DNA from: Fasciola hepatica
Lineage: Eukaryota > Platyhelminthes > Trematoda > Plagiorchiida > Fasciolidae
Length of the DNA: 64,000 nucleotides
Assembly: GCA_948099385.1 (NCBI GenBank)
Contig: CANUEZ040000020.1
Coordinates: 12,417,501 to 12,481,500, forward strand
Direction: 5' to 3'
Part shown: positions 22,741 through 34,019 of the stretch, one piece after another
Layout of the letters: each line of letters opens with the position of its first letter
Position numbering within the stretch: position 1 is the stretch's first letter
Notes under the pieces: model-generated
Database searches by the model: none
The model's input: the letters and a program-made list of their open reading frames with translations, nothing else
Told to the model about the DNA's origin: nothing
Program-made: the position numbers and the translations under genes

Positions 22741-24985
22741 TGGATAGTGTAATAACAATAGTAATAATAATAACAACAGTGGTTTATTTGGAGACGCCCG
22801 AAGCATGCCATGTGCACGATCTTGTTGACACAGGTGATGGAATGGACAGACATAATTCATGAAAACGTAGAAAATTGCATGAAAAAGTAGGACAAAAGGC
22901 TCAGAGGGGGAAATAAAGTGGGATGAAGATAGGATAAGTGTATGAACATCTTAGAGATTGTAAGGGTTTAAATGAACTCAGGGGCGGATTTAAATGGACG
23001 CCTGGTGAGTTTGAAGGTCAAGTTCAGATGAGGTGCATGACTGGGCCGGGTGGAGACATCTGAAGGATGACCGGTATACATGAGAAGGGCTAGAAATCGG
23101 TATAAGAATCTGCAGTAGCGAAGGACGATGGAGATGAAAGTGAGGTGCGCTGCAGTGGACTAGATATCAATGATGCATTAGTACTCTGCAGAGGACGGAC
23201 GGTGGACAGGGCACAGAACTCGTCGTAAAACAGGGAGCTAACAATAAAAGACGTACAGAGTTGATTCGATGACAAAAAAGTCTTAAGAGGATTGGATACG
23301 GTGGATGTGAGGCGCAGATGTAGTATTGATGGATGCATGTCATGACGGTCGGTGGGATGATAGCAGCAGAAATGGCCGGTGAGCAACTGTGAGATGCAGG
23401 TTGAGTGCACATGTACATATATGCACAAGTATATATATATTCATTTAAAAGGAGCAGGAGCAATAACAATGGGGTCCTAGAAAGGAATTATCAGTCACTG
23501 GGAGGAGTGGGTGTGATTAGATCAGGTGGTTGTAGAATTAACTTCGGAATATCGTGGTGAATTATCTTCATGATAGGTGCAAATGGCGGCCCAACAGAGA
23601 GAAAAAGGGAATGCGGAAGCACAGAGGTGATGACGAATGTGAGGAGCAGTTTACGGAAGTGTGAAGATGTGGGATAGGATCGAAGAAAACTGTTAAGAGT
23701 GGGTCTAATTATTTGATCAACGCAGGTGCGACACGTGATGCCGGACCAGAGGAATCGAGTAGTGACAGAAGAAATTATTTGGAACTGTAGAAGAACATTA
23801 TAAACCAACGTTGTCTTTACAATCGGTGGAGCATGGAAGAGCAGACCACACTGAAAGGCACACAGAAAAATGCCTGTAGCGAGCAATAAACGGATCAAGG
23901 GATGAAAGCAATGACCAGGGAGACACAGGCAAGACATGACCAGCCAGATCATTTCACTGCAGATTAAACGCGGAGGAGGCGGAGAAGGAAGCAGGAAGCA
24001 CCAAGATAAGTGAACCGGTGATAGAACAAGAAGGCCCCAAAAAATGAATGCGCGACGGAGTTGGGGCAGTGGACCTGGAGAGCTGCATGCCAGCAGATGA
24101 CTGAACAGGTGGATTGAGCAGGTGGATGCTAATCGCGACACTGCCTAATAGAAAGAACCACAGAGGAACCGTGGGGCCAAGAGTGGAAAATATAGCGATG
24201 GTGATTAGATAATAAATGCCACCGTAAAAGAAGCAAAGTGTGTAGCTGCAAGTTCTAATATGTGGATTGGTCATGGGTGCGAGTGTGATTGGTGCATTAT
24301 GGCATTAGGCGTTAGGAGGGAGAACAAAAAGGGGCTTAAAAAACAGGCACTGGGGCATAAGAATGCTATCAATGGGCATTCTGAGCGGAGGATAATACCA
24401 AGTGCATATATAATAGAAGCCTGCAATGACGATAGGTGGGAAAAGAGATATTGGAGAGCGTCGACAGAGAAGAGCGGTTAGGACGACAGTGACTCAGTGC
24501 GATGAAAGTTGATGCAGAGAAAGGCGATATGAGGAAGGACAGAGCGGGTAGGTTTGCGTGCAGTGGTAGAGCGACAAAAATGGGAAGTGGTAACAGATAA
24601 TAAGAACTGTGGGTGAACAAACTTTGGCGGAAAAAGGGTGGGGAGCACGCAATTCTCAACCGACTGCATCTGATTCGGTAGTCCGAGAAAAGTTAGTGCG
24701 TGCGATCCACAACCGATACTAGTGGGTGGGACTGGCCATGCGTTGGGCATCCAACCTGAAAAACACTTCGTGAAGTGAACACTGGAGGAGTGGTCCACCA
24801 GCGTAATTGCGCTCGCACATCGTTGCAGACGGCCTGCACGCCCGATGAACGCCGGCCATAGAGGTGGATCTGGCCGCGCCCCGCGCCGTTGAGAGTGGCA
24901 CGAGTGGTTATTGATAATTGTTCAGGGAGAAAATCGACCGCGATAGGGGTGCGTGATCCAGGATCAATTTGGTGCTCGTGAGGAC
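22741..24985 (-). repeat. R1 repeat, copy c
   Basis: A full-looking minus-strand copy. Its 3' terminus at 22741-22815 is a TAATAATAATAACAACAG tract followed by TTTATTTGGAGACGCCCGAAGCATGCC. The body aligns with 59008-59855 and 61011-62600 throughout. Examples are AAGGTCAAG/TTCAGATG near 23015, a TATATATATATTC tract near 23433, the GCAGGTGCGACACG block at 23723, and GCGCTCGCACATCGTTGCAGAC at 24810. Its minus strand is C+T-rich, so long frames (216 codons at 23491-24141, 112 codons at 23090) are open without any recognisable protein. No LTRs or terminal inverted repeats were seen. The simple-repeat tail is typical of non-LTR retroelement 3' ends. Confidence 0.75.
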
Positions 24986-25280
24986 TAGCTGGATCCACAC
25001 TCATTGGGCCCAGATAAAGACTGCTGGCTCGGCAGGATCCCAGGAAGTCTTACCATTTGGGGTTGATAAAACCGTGGAATACACTGGGGATATTTGGTCT
25101 GAGGGTTGGACGAGGAAACAAATAGGATACACCAAGAAACCAAGTGTCAAGTTTGTATGATTGGTACGAGGAATATACAGGCCTAACGCTTCAGTTTGGT
25201 GTCGGGTTTGATTCACCGCCGGTAGCTATTAGGTTGGGTTGTGAACTAGAAAGTGGATTCTACTTTGGAACAGAAAAAGC
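24986..25280 (-). repeat. Module C repeat, long copy
   Basis: ACACTGGGGATATTTGGTC at 25081, GGAAACAAATAGG at 25112 and GGTTGGGTTGTGAACTAGAAAGTGGA at about 25231-25256 are matched at 47995-48215 in the same window orientation. On the minus strand it directly precedes the 5' end of R1 copy c, so C may be the next upstream part of the same element. Confidence 0.6.
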
Positions 25281-26439
25281 CGCGTTTTGCAGGCAGGATG
25301 AAAAATCGATAAGCATAAAGTTGGAAATGTTAGCCACAGGAGCTATGACAGGGCAAGGGGAGGCTAGCCACACACCACACCTCCTACTCCTGGATTTGTT
25401 TTCATGAGTTGGCAGCCGCAGCGCGGAGATTTGATGTAAACCTCCAAATTTAGGAGGGAACTGCCCATTATAATCGCGAAGACCTCTATCCGCAGATCCC
25501 ACAGAGGCTAGACGGGGCAACGAAAGCTCTGGAGGCTCCAAATCAGAGCAAGCTTTTCCTCAGCTAGAATGAAATCATTTCGCAATAAGTTCCAGGAAGA
25601 GGTTTTAAACACTACAAGAGTAGAGCCTCGTGATACAGCGGAAAATCAGAGTAGCGGATCGAATACCCCGAGCCGGATCAGTGGGAAATCGTTGCGTCTT
25701 CTCCTTCCTCGGCCGGAAATCACACTGCAAGCAAATTTTGCTTCTGAGAGGGATGAGCTGCATGCGGTTTTTGGAGCTCTGAAAAAGTGCACGCACGACA
25801 GCTGGGCTCCCGACTGGCTCCAGCCAGGCAAAGAGTTGCGGAAACTGGCCCAAACTGTATGTGGTCTGGCTTGGCCTCAGCCTGTTTGCAATGCACTGAA
25901 CACAGGAATTTGGCCGTCAATATAGGAAAAACACCTGATCTAGCATCGGAAGAAGTAGCTAGGGAAAGTCGTAAGAGATTTAAGATATTCTCGGTCAAAA
26001 AGGGGCTGTGGAAGCCGATTTCAGATTATAAGGGAGGCCTGCGGAAATCAGAGCAAACCAGGTGTTCTAATTACATAATTTTAAGGTGTGCACCAAAGGG
26101 ATGGTAGCACCAGGGGAAGCCGGAAGTCCGATTAAGATAACCTTACGTGTCACTCATATCTCTAAAGGCGGAGGCGGCGAGGAAGGTACAAGAGGGACTG
26201 GGCATAAAGGAATCAGCTGGGTCAGAGGCACTCGTCCAGTAACCATGAAACCACCGGCTGTCGGACTACCTGAGCATGTCTGTCGGCTGCCCTCTGCAGC
26301 GGTTAGTCAAAGTTCACTGCCAGAAGACGGGAAAGCAGCGACGGCAGTGGGTATCCGCAAGGGTGAACCGCGCTAACGAAAACAAAACTACAGGCCTGGT
26401 AGTCTCACACGTATCTTTTGCAAGCGCACTGAGGAAGTA
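25281..26439 (+). pseudogene. Probable upstream part of a plus-strand LINE
   Basis: Open plus-strand frames (25569-25925, 25787-26107, 26086-26376) precede a clear RT relic at 26440. The last part (about 26320-26475) has the composition and spacing of a LINE region between endonuclease and RT, but I cannot point to a diagnostic motif. The assignment rests on position and is tentative. Confidence 0.35.
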
Positions 26440-26900
26440 TTAGGAGAACAAGTCCGCAAGCTCCTGGCGAAAGGCAAACTGCCAAATGAAGCTTAGCATA
26501 GGTTTATGGAGTAGATCGTGTCTGGTGAAGCTTGTGTTCTTAGGAGAAGTCAACACACGTTTGGTGAGAGAAAAACAGTGGACGCCCTCTATCAAGACTT
26601 CAGCAGAGACTTCGACTCGGTGGATCACCGTTCACTGGCTGGCAAACGTAAGACGGTTGAGTGGGCTGACAGCTAAACCGGCGAACAGCTGCTTCCCGAC
26701 TATCGAGACGCTCTACTTCAAGGTGGGAAACGTAGACTCTAAGCCGATAGTGCGACAAGTGGCTTCTCTCGGGGACCAACTCCTAGGCCAATTCTACTCA
26801 GCTTCTATGCAAAGAACCAGGATGAAACACTGAGGCCCCCCTGTTCCATGTTTGCAGACCACTTCAAGGTCGTCGGATGGCCCAGCGGGAGTTGCCAGCC
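26440..26900 (+). pseudogene. CR1-like LINE reverse transcriptase palm
   Basis: Blocks in order on the plus strand: KLLAKGKLPNEA, then HRFME at about 26455-26510 (finger block, usually L-P-x-x-Q-H-G-F-x-x-x-R-S-C). Next comes TVDALYQDFSRDFDSVDHR at 26575-26631 (motif A, both acidic positions kept), then a segment at 26740-26800 derived from S-G-V-P-Q-G-S-V-L-G-P but out of frame. Finally MFADHFKVVGW at 26848-26880 is motif C. Motif C normally reads F-A-D-D. Here the second catalytic Asp has become His, and stops or frameshifts lie at 26485, 26508 and 26674, so the enzyme is dead. It belongs to the same broad CR1 group as, but a different family from, the relic at 5100-5970. Confidence 0.85.
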
Positions 26901-29005
26901 AGAGGTACTAAGGAGTTATTGAAACGAGCAAACACGTGGAATGAAGCTTTAGGTGGAGACAAGAATCGCCTACTTTCAAGCATGTCAGCGGGTTTAAAAG
27001 TAACGAGGGCAATGAACTGTTCACGAGTAAAGTGGTGACACAGATATAAGACTTCGATGTCGCTATGACTTGAGATTTCAATTAGGTAGAACCGAGTAAA
27101 CTGGGAGCTCCTTAGACCTAAACCGGCATTTTTGTGCAAAGCAATGGTGAGATCCCACCACAAAAGTTGTGTACAGGCCGGGACACCTTCTCTCAAAAAG
27201 GGTGTGACCACCCCTGAAATAGTTTGACTACTAGCCGCCAGGATGGTGGAGCGTCAGCTAGGAAAGACCTACAGCCGGAGACTGCAGGATATTGAACTAT
27301 CTTACCTGAACGGATAACTGTGGGGGAGACCCATGGAAACCTTTAAAATTTCGAAAGCTTCAGCGGAGATAGGAGCAGCACATATGCTTGAAATGTCTCA
27401 AGACGAACGAATGAGATGAAAAGGCACGAAACTAAGGAAAACGCACTTAGAGCCAAATGTGCCATCCGCTTTTTCCCGTTGCAATGCAACTGGATAGTGG
27501 AATCGGCTGACCGAAGGTTAGACTCATTTAAGTCCCGTAGGGTCATTCAAAACACTCCAGAAATTAAACAGGAGGATGCATTCCTGGATTAAGACTAGGA
27601 TCAGAATGGGGAAAGCAGTAGATAAAGTGTGCTGAGAATTCCACGGACCAAGATTAAGATTTACCGTTTGTGTGGGAAGGCCCACATAGCGATTTTCTCT
27701 CGCCTGACGAGTGAGAAGTTTCTCCCTCTCTTTTACGTCTCAGCTCAACTGGACAATTGTAATATTCTGCCAAAATGGACAGACATCCGCGGTGGATGGC
27801 ACTGACTTTCGATCCTGCTTCGCGGAGCCATTTTGTCATTCTTATTGGTCTGTTTTGCAACTCCACACCAGTCAGGCCGGGGCCCGTTGACATTCATCTT
27901 ACCTATTCAGTAGTTAGTTTTCCTAATGGCTCGGTTCACGCCGATCCTGTCGATAGACTCTCGGACATGTCCCTTGTGACCTGGGCACGGACCTCTGACC
28001 CAGTCCGTTTGCGCAAAAATGTATTGCTCCACTTTCTTTGGGCTAACACACACGCCCACGCCCCACCGACTTAGACCGCCTCATGTGCGCCCTGGTTTCT
28101 TTCACTATTTTCCACAGACCTACGCTCATGCAAGCCTGCATCAATGCAAGCCAAAAGGAGTCAGGCTGAGCTAGTCTACTGCTTCGTCATTTGCATACCC
28201 AATCCTTCTTCTGGTTGGTTGTCTCCTATGGACAGGCAGGCCGTATGGCGGCTAGCTCTGGAAAATCTTTCAAGGACTCAGTGTTACCCTGGCTTCGTGA
28301 AAATGCTTGATTACACACACTATTTGTGTGTTTCGTAGTAACAATATTTTCTTGCACCAACCTTTGTTTATTGGCTTCCAGAGCGCGATTTTGTCTCATC
28401 TAGCCTGAAGCTGTGTAACTCACAAGCTCGCCTTTCTTATGTCTCGAACAAGGCCCTTGTTTTGACCCCCTGTAGTAGGGTATTTGATGTTCAAATTTAT
28501 ATATGTATGCGACGTTGTTTGCTTCGTAGCCTATTATTGCAGAACTTGGGAGCCAATATTGTTTTTCTTTATGTGTCAGGTGAATCGGCCAAGAATGGCT
28601 CGAAGTAACCACAAGGCCAGTATGTTTGTGCTGAGGCTTTATCTTCCTGTGCGCGATCATTCCTCCGGTTTCTCCGAGCTTAAACACAGCAAACTGCTGT
28701 CTTGTTGAACTCAGACACAGCCACTGCTGTCCTTCTATCCCCTCGCGTGTTTGACCCAACGATTCTTAGCCCGCAGCAGGGTGTCGGGTGACTGTGGGCT
28801 CCAGTCAGGATGGGCGCCAAGAAAATCACCCTTGCTTACTACACAAAAACCCGGAACCTTGGTGCCGAGGAAGCCCTAAATCAGGTGCAGACTGCTCAGT
28901 GTCTCGCTTTATTAATGAGCTCATTCACCCGACGGTAATTGGGGTCGGATAAGAAACCGCAGCTGGGTTGATAAGAGCGTTGACCTTTGTAGATAGCGAC
29001 TCGAC
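26901..29005. other. Interval between LINE RT and BEL/Pao pol
   Basis: About 2.1 kb. The first few hundred bases may be the LINE thumb region and 3' end, and the last few hundred could include BEL/Pao gag or leader. I could not recognise a gag domain, a CCHC knuckle or an LTR. Frames at 27654-27893 (minus), 27775-28074 (plus) and 28400-28759 (minus) are unassigned. Confidence 0.4.
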
Positions 29006-29430
29006 TGCAATTTGCTGAGGAAGAAATTAGGTGAGAGACATGAGGTCGGAGGGGATGCATCTTCATTAGTAGTCAGCACAGCAGGTGGTGCTGAAGTCGT
29101 CCAGTCAGCTAAACAGCGCCTGCAGCTAGTCTCGTTGGGCAACAACAATAAGACAGGGGGCCTAAAAGCAATCGTCAATAAATATCTGCCGGAGAGGGAA
29201 CCTAAGTCAGCGCAATGGATTTTAAGTCAACGGAAGCATCTGGACGGGGTCGCAAAGGAAGAGTGGCGGGGTGGTGAAATAGTTCTGTTGATCGGTTGTA
29301 ATGCACATTTGGTTCTGGATCAGATAATAAGAAGACGCACAGCACCGTGTACCGTAAGCACGACTTTTAGCTGGACCCCGTATGGCAGCGAAAAATGGAA
29401 AAATGGCGAGCAGATTTAAATCAACTGCAC
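29006..29430 (+). pseudogene. BEL/Pao pol: aspartic protease region
   Basis: A 135-codon open stretch at 29012-29419. Its C-terminal half reads KHLDGVAKEEWRGGEIVLLIGC, with LVLDQIIRRRTAPC and TTFSWTPYG following. This corresponds to the peptidase A17/DUF1758 part of BEL/Pao Pol, where L-L-I-G-x-D is followed by a segment ending in G-W-T-x-x-G. The family's usual Asp after L-I-G-x is Asn here (GCNA), and the first catalytic Asp region upstream (about 28985-29010) is out of frame. Pol continues downstream through RT, RNase H and integrase, all on the plus strand. The quoted run is split across this entry to show order only. The copy cannot make an active protease. Confidence 0.8.
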
Positions 29431-29597
29431 TTCGGTGGAAATGGCTGAATTGAGCAGCCATTCCAGCAGCCCTATAAAGCTGAGTCTGCTGAAGTGACCG
29501 TTGATAGATTTGACCCATCGAGAAAAGATAGATTAGCTCCAACAGCAGTGGTCGAGAAAGCCAGGTTCGTGGTAAATCGTCCCGGGGTTCCTGCGAC

Positions 29598-30340
29598 TTG
29601 GAGACCCGGCCGAGAAATGGCCTTGAAAAGACCATGCTTTCTCAAAGAAAAGCTAACTCGAGAACCGCAGTGAAAGAAAGGAAATATGCAAGCCGTACCA
29701 TAAAAAGCAGAATTTGGTTATGTATAATAGCGGGAGCTGCTGTGATTGATGCATATTTGATATGGTATCCACCCGATCACCCTGTCATAAACCCAACGAA
29801 ACTGAGGGAAACCAGGGCGGCTTTTCACTGTGCGGCTAAATGTCAGGGTCTGTCACTTAACGGCCATGTATTCAAGGGCCCAGGCTGAATGAGGCAACCA
29901 GCCGAAGCTTCATACCGTCTTGAGATGGGAGAAGTAGCCGTCTCTGCGGATATATGATCAATGATTCCACTGGTTAGGTTGCTCGTTAAAGATGGAGAAG
30001 CCTTCCGTCCTTCCCGGCATCCCGAAGGCAGTGTGGACCGGAAATCCGACGAGTGCAGGCTGACGTTTCATCCACTTTTGAAAATATCATTGCCGTTCTG
30101 CACTCACTTTGCGCTCCAGGAAACTCCTAAGCTTTTTAAAGACACCAAAAATCTACCTGGGGGAGTAATGAACCACTTCTATATGTTTGGTTTCCGTGGT
30201 CCTCTTGATAACAGGCATACCGCCATTTATTACATGGCCGAACTCGCTACCTCCAAAGAAGCTGGGGTTGCAGGCTTAAAAAGGGGATTCCCAAAAGCCG
30301 TGAGATGCTAAACTTTATCTCCAAGTTCGCAAGGACCAAG
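29598..30340 (+). pseudogene. BEL/Pao pol: reverse transcriptase
   Basis: IWYPPDHPVINPTKLRE near 29758 followed by AAFHCAAKCQGLSLNGH near 29816 and FKGPG is the opening of the Pao RT (usual form L-P-H-H-x-V-x-x-P ... R-V-V-F-D-C-A-A-x-x-x-G-x-S-L-N ... L-x-G-P-D-L). MGEVAVSADI at 29924 is motif A (normally A-V-x-A-D-I-E-x-M-F), ended by a TGA. NHFYMFGF at 30171-30194 sits where motif C (F-Y-V-D-D) should be, so both catalytic Asp residues are lost. KGIPKSREML at about 30280 matches the K-W-x-S-N-S-R-E-V-L segment in another frame. This is clearly a Pao RT, and clearly inactive. Confidence 0.85.
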
Positions 30341-30690
30341 TGCAGGGGAGATTTCAGGATCTCCCTTACAAAAGCTGGATGAGCTCAGAGTCCGATGGAG
30401 TACCGAGAGATGGGTTTATATTCCATCCTGACATATACAAACTACCGGCCACACCGGTGGGGGAATTCTGTCACCAGTCTAGAGTCTCTATGATCCTCAT
30501 AGCTTCGTTTCACCGTGGTTGCTAACTGGAGAGACTTTGTTGCTGTCACTTTGCCGAAGAGAGACGGGTTGGGGCGAACCTCACCGGGACGACGACGAGG
30601 GTGAGAATGCCTGACCCGTTGGACTGCCAAGATCGATTGGGCAAGATCAAGATGCCAGGATGCCCGACAAGAAATAAGAGTGCACGCGAC
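30341..30690 (+). pseudogene. BEL/Pao pol: RT-RNase H connection
   Basis: Around 30529-30605 one frame reads ETLLLSLCRRETGWGEPHRD, the connection segment where Pao Pol has L-C-x-x-x-x-G-W-D-E-x-x. The upstream L-G-x-x-W segment is not clearly visible. The next frame opens at 30601 into the RNase H. Confidence 0.65.
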
Positions 30691-30984
30691 GCTCAAACCT
30701 ACTCGTTCTCAGATGCTCTGGAAGCGATTTACAGGGTATTGGCTTACGGCTTCTGGGCAGATGAACTACTCGGGGGGCACTACCAAATAGTATTTGCGAA
30801 GGAGAGCTCAGCCCCACTGGAGGTTGTGTCCTTTCCGGGGGTAGAACTGACTGCAACAGTAGTGACCGTGACTGCCGCCGTATTGAGTGAGCAGGTTTTT
30901 GACCAAGAGGACCAAAAAATAATTGTTTCCGATTTATTCTTTCATTGGACTGCGTTTATTGAACGGCACCAACACTCGTCTTGA
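30691..30984 (+). pseudogene. BEL/Pao pol: RNase H
   Basis: YSFSDALEAIYRVLAYGFW begins the domain (family: F-x-D-A-S-x-x-G-Y-G-A-x-x-Y-L). Then come IVFAKESSAPLEVVSFPGVE with LTATVVTV (family: V-x-A-K-S-R-V-A-P-L-K-x-x-S-I-P-R-L-E-L-x-A) and a W-T-D-S-like segment reduced to VSDLFFHWTAF. The first catalytic Asp and the Glu of L-E-L are kept, while the F-W-T-D-S motif is scrambled. It is the best preserved frame of the element (127 codons from 30601 to 30984). The stop at 30984 falls inside the domain's C-terminal part. Confidence 0.85.
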
Positions 30985-31174
30985 CTCCCTCGTCGTGAAA
31001 GAATCCATGGTGAACCTTGTGTCGACCAAGGACAAACACTGGCTTTAAGAGCAAACTAACTGTAATAGATCGAAGTCTGCTTGGGGGAGGGGCCTGAGAA
31101 CACTAGAAAAGCCTGCCGATGTGGATGGAAGGGCCAGACCTCTTAGCTGCATCTAGAGAGAAGTGGCCAGCACC

Positions 31175-31440
31175 GTAAGTCAATTCTCGTAAATCGAGCG
31201 ACGCGTGGCCAATTCAAACGAATCCCAAAGTTAGAACGAGATTGATTCGGCATTTCTGCGGTTCCGAAACTGAAATTCGCTAAAAGTACAAATATACACA
31301 AACCTCAAATGTGCGGCCAAATAGACTCCACGGTTAAACCCAGAGATGCAAAGCCCCTTGGATGAAGCACGACAGTCAGAAGCGGTTCAAGGACAACTTT
31401 GAATGTCTGACTTGTATACACAAAAGTGCAAAGGTGTGGT
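31175..31440 (+). repeat. B repeat inserted in BEL/Pao pol
   Basis: Starts GTAAGTCAATTCTCG and matches 63753-64000 base by base with moderate divergence: CCAATTCAAACGAATCCCAAA, GTGCGGCCAAATAGACT, GCACGACAGTCAGAAGCGGTTCAAGG. It begins right after the MWMEGPDLLAASREKWPAP segment of Pol (about 31118-31174). Pol homology resumes at about 31648 with NWSKVLRVVIW. The extra distance compared with normal Pao spacing is about 0.25-0.3 kb, which is the visible length of B. B is therefore probably a short mobile element of SINE or MITE size. The GGTTCAAGG motif resembles a pol III B box, but I see no convincing A box. The right border is not sharply defined. Confidence 0.7.
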
Positions 31441-32710
31441 GTACGGGCGAGCTTTCCAAAGTAATGTCAAATATAGTCAAATTCACAAAGCACGTAGAAA
31501 ATTTGGAAGCACTTTAGTATTTGTTATTTACAGGGGTTATCACTGCCGACGCCTGCGATATGTGTTATTGAAACGAAACAATCGACAGCCGCCACAGTCT
31601 CTACGCGACCCGGAAGCCTGATGGAGAAACAGGGCTGTTGTCCCAACTGGAGTAAAGTGCTAAGAGTTGTGATCTGGCAGACGAGAGACAGGATTCCGGT
31701 AACGACCCTGAAGGGCGCAAGACAGGAGAGCAGGTTGAATGCAGATACAGCATCTCCGGGCTAGTTGTACCAAGCCAAAATCGACGTTCTCCGTCCCGTT
31801 CAACTACACGAATCCTCATTCGAGACCCCTGAGCTGTCCAGAACGGACAATAACACTAAGAAGTACAAGGTAATACGTAATAGCATTGAAAGAGTAAGCC
31901 CTCTTCTAGCCAAAATGCTAGTGAGGGTCGGATGGATGTTGCGGAATTTGTAATTAGGGCACGGAACAAAGGGTCTTATAACTGCTCCCGGTAACCGCCA
32001 CTCCGCGAGATACATGATAGGTCATATGCATCCTTATAAAAGACATGCGGGTTTGAACCATTTATTGCATAATATTTGTCAACGATTTTGGGTGACCGCT
32101 GGGCCACTGACGTCATGCTAATAGTCGGTAAGTGCCTGGTGCCTCCACGCCGAAGTGCGGCAGCAGACGAACAAAAGGTGACCTTTCTTCCAACAGTCAG
32201 TGTTCAAACAAGATAGTGTTTTTCTCGTGGCTCGGCATCGATCACTTTGGCTCCTTACTTGCGAGGCAACGGAGGAGCATACGGAAAAGTTATGACTGCC
32301 GGACATCACGTTTACAATCCAGAGCAGCTCATCCGACAGTAGTACATAACATGACCACTGATTCATTCCTAATGGCCTTCTAAGGGCTTATCGCAAGGCG
32401 AGGCCTTCCCGAAAACATACTCACACTATGGTTCAAATTTCGTTGGCGCACATAAGAGGCAAGGGAGATAGTGAGGCTCCCTGGACCATGCCGAAATAAG
32501 AGATAAGACCTCGGCTAAAGGGAAAGGGTGGCACTTTGTTAGACTTTTTTGCCAGTCATCGTGGTAGCTTTTGGGGAGGCCTGGTAAGATTGGCCAGAGA
32601 AATAGTCACGGCCCCAATGTCACAGTAAGCCCTCGTCGACGAGAGGCTGATAACCTCACTGACCGGATCAGGATGCATAACAAACACTAGACCTCAGGTG
32701 CCGTTTTTTA
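31441..32710 (+). pseudogene. BEL/Pao pol: integrase
   Basis: After the W-x-K-x-L-R-V-V-x-W stretch at 31648, KRHAGLNHLLHNICQRFWV at 32038 is the zinc-binding N-terminus (H-x-x-x-x-H-x-G-x-x-x-x-x). VFFSWLGIDHFGSLLARQ at 32216 is the opening of the catalytic core (V-G-x-D-x-F-G-P; first Asp kept). TTDSFLMAF is followed by an in-frame TAA at 32381 and then GLIARRGLPENI. The next expected S-D-N-G-T-N-F is altered to LTLWFKF, so the second catalytic Asp is lost. FASHRGSFWGGLVRLAREIV at about 32548 matches A-P-H-x-G-G-x-W-E-R-L-V-R, with the catalytic Glu changed to Gly. Order and spacing are otherwise normal. Confidence 0.85.
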
Positions 32711-33050
32711 TGGGTCTGGAAAGCAAACCGGCCCCCACTGCCGATGATCTGTTATTATCGGGGCCATGTAAAAAGGCAGGCCTACCGAAACCATCATGTA
32801 AAAAGTGTATCATCGGATGGAGGCAACTAAACCTCTAGGTGCAGGATTTATGGAAAGTTTGGAAAAAGGAGTAGCTACCGACACTATGGCTTAGACGAAA
32901 CTGGATCCCCAAGGAAAAGTGGCATGGACTTGGCGATGTCGTCATCCTTGTGGAGGGCCGCTTGCATAAAGATGAATATCCCATTGCAGTAACCAAGGGT
33001 TGTCCTATGGAAATCGATGTCTCGTGCGCATAATGGTAGTGAAAACAGCC
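32711..33050 (+). pseudogene. BEL/Pao pol: C-terminal DUF5641-like domain
   Basis: LWKVWKKE followed by LPTLWLRRNWIPKEKWHG, and then GDVVILVEGRLHKDEYPI at about 32932. This is the domain that ends BEL/Pao Pol (usual F-W-x-R-W-x-x-E-Y-L-x-x-L-x-x-R-x-K-W and G-D-V-V-L-x-x-D-x-x-x-P-R-x-x-W-P-L-G-R). One in-frame stop separates K-E from L-P. The pol relic thus runs from about 28.98 to 33.05 kb, about 4.1 kb including the B insertion. Confidence 0.85.
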
Positions 33051-34015
33051 AAAAAAGATGTACTGTAAGATTTCTGTAATATTTTCTTGAGAGAAGTAGT
33101 AGTGAGTGCCACTTTCACACGACTGACCAAGCTTACAGCAACTTTGATGGTGTACTTAACCCAACCTCTGCTGCCGGTTGATTCTGAATTCATCTCGTTT
33201 ACCTTTCATCTTTCCCTCGAAGGCCCAGATCCCTAATACAATCCTCAGAGTCCAGCTGTGCCTAATTTGGTACGGTGTCCACGATTTACAGTGAAGTTAA
33301 ATTGTTAATACCCCAAATCGGATCACGACTTGGAATTTACCATGAAATCGTGGGAACTTTGGAACAACCAGTGATTGACGGTTTGTAGAGACATCTCTTA
33401 TTCTGACAACTCGCTTTGTATCGTTATTCAATCTGTGTCCGTATGGATACACCTCTGAATCCGAGCATTTTTCTGAAGTGACTGCACTGCAAACCGAAGC
33501 CCCCTAAAGCTAAAGCGCCTCAAAAATACTTTGATTCTTCGTCGAGAATCCGAAGTTTATATTTAGCTATGCATTTTACCCCCAGTCGTGATCCCTTTTG
33601 GCCTTTACATTCCATAAACTGTCCACACATCCCGACTGCACCGCAGCGTGTATCTCCAAATATCTGATGAAACTACAAGACCTGGATGTTTTGAGCGGAC
33701 TCGTAGGAAATTCCGCAAGCTTATCCGAAACCAAACAGCAGTAGATGCAACCCATGATAATAGACTTGTGCACGGACTTCTGGGTCTGGGCGGGTCAGGA
33801 TGAATCGGTACCCTTTATACACCCCTTGGAGGCTGACAGTTTTGTGAAGGGTCTTGGAGGGCGGCGTAACGTACGTATGTAGGAATCCCCACCAATCATT
33901 GTCGCCCACTTGCTCCGTTTAGGAGATGCCATTCATTCTCGTTCACCCCCGAACAAATACAGCACACGTCAACCACCACTTCTGAAGAATCGTTCATATT
34001 TCGCCCATGTGTGCC
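33051..34015. other. Interval after BEL/Pao pol
   Basis: About 1 kb that may contain the 3' end of the Pao element. I looked for an LTR pair between this stretch and 27.6-28.9 kb and found none by eye. A minus-strand frame at 33721-33909 is unassigned. Confidence 0.35.
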
Positions 34016-34019
34016 ATGG

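Noticed and set aside
22741..22790. TAA tracts as free-standing microsatellites
   Set aside because: The tracts at 22751, 43461 and 59006 are each followed by the same TTTATTTCGGA...GAAGCATGCC sequence, so they are R1 tails.
23491..24141. 216-codon minus-strand frame in R1 copy c
   Set aside because: It lies in C+T-rich sequence where stops are rare, the other R1 copies do not keep the frame, and it has no motif despite its length.
31403..31621. 72-codon plus-strand frame as a gene
   Set aside because: It begins inside the B insertion and ends in decayed BEL/Pao sequence.
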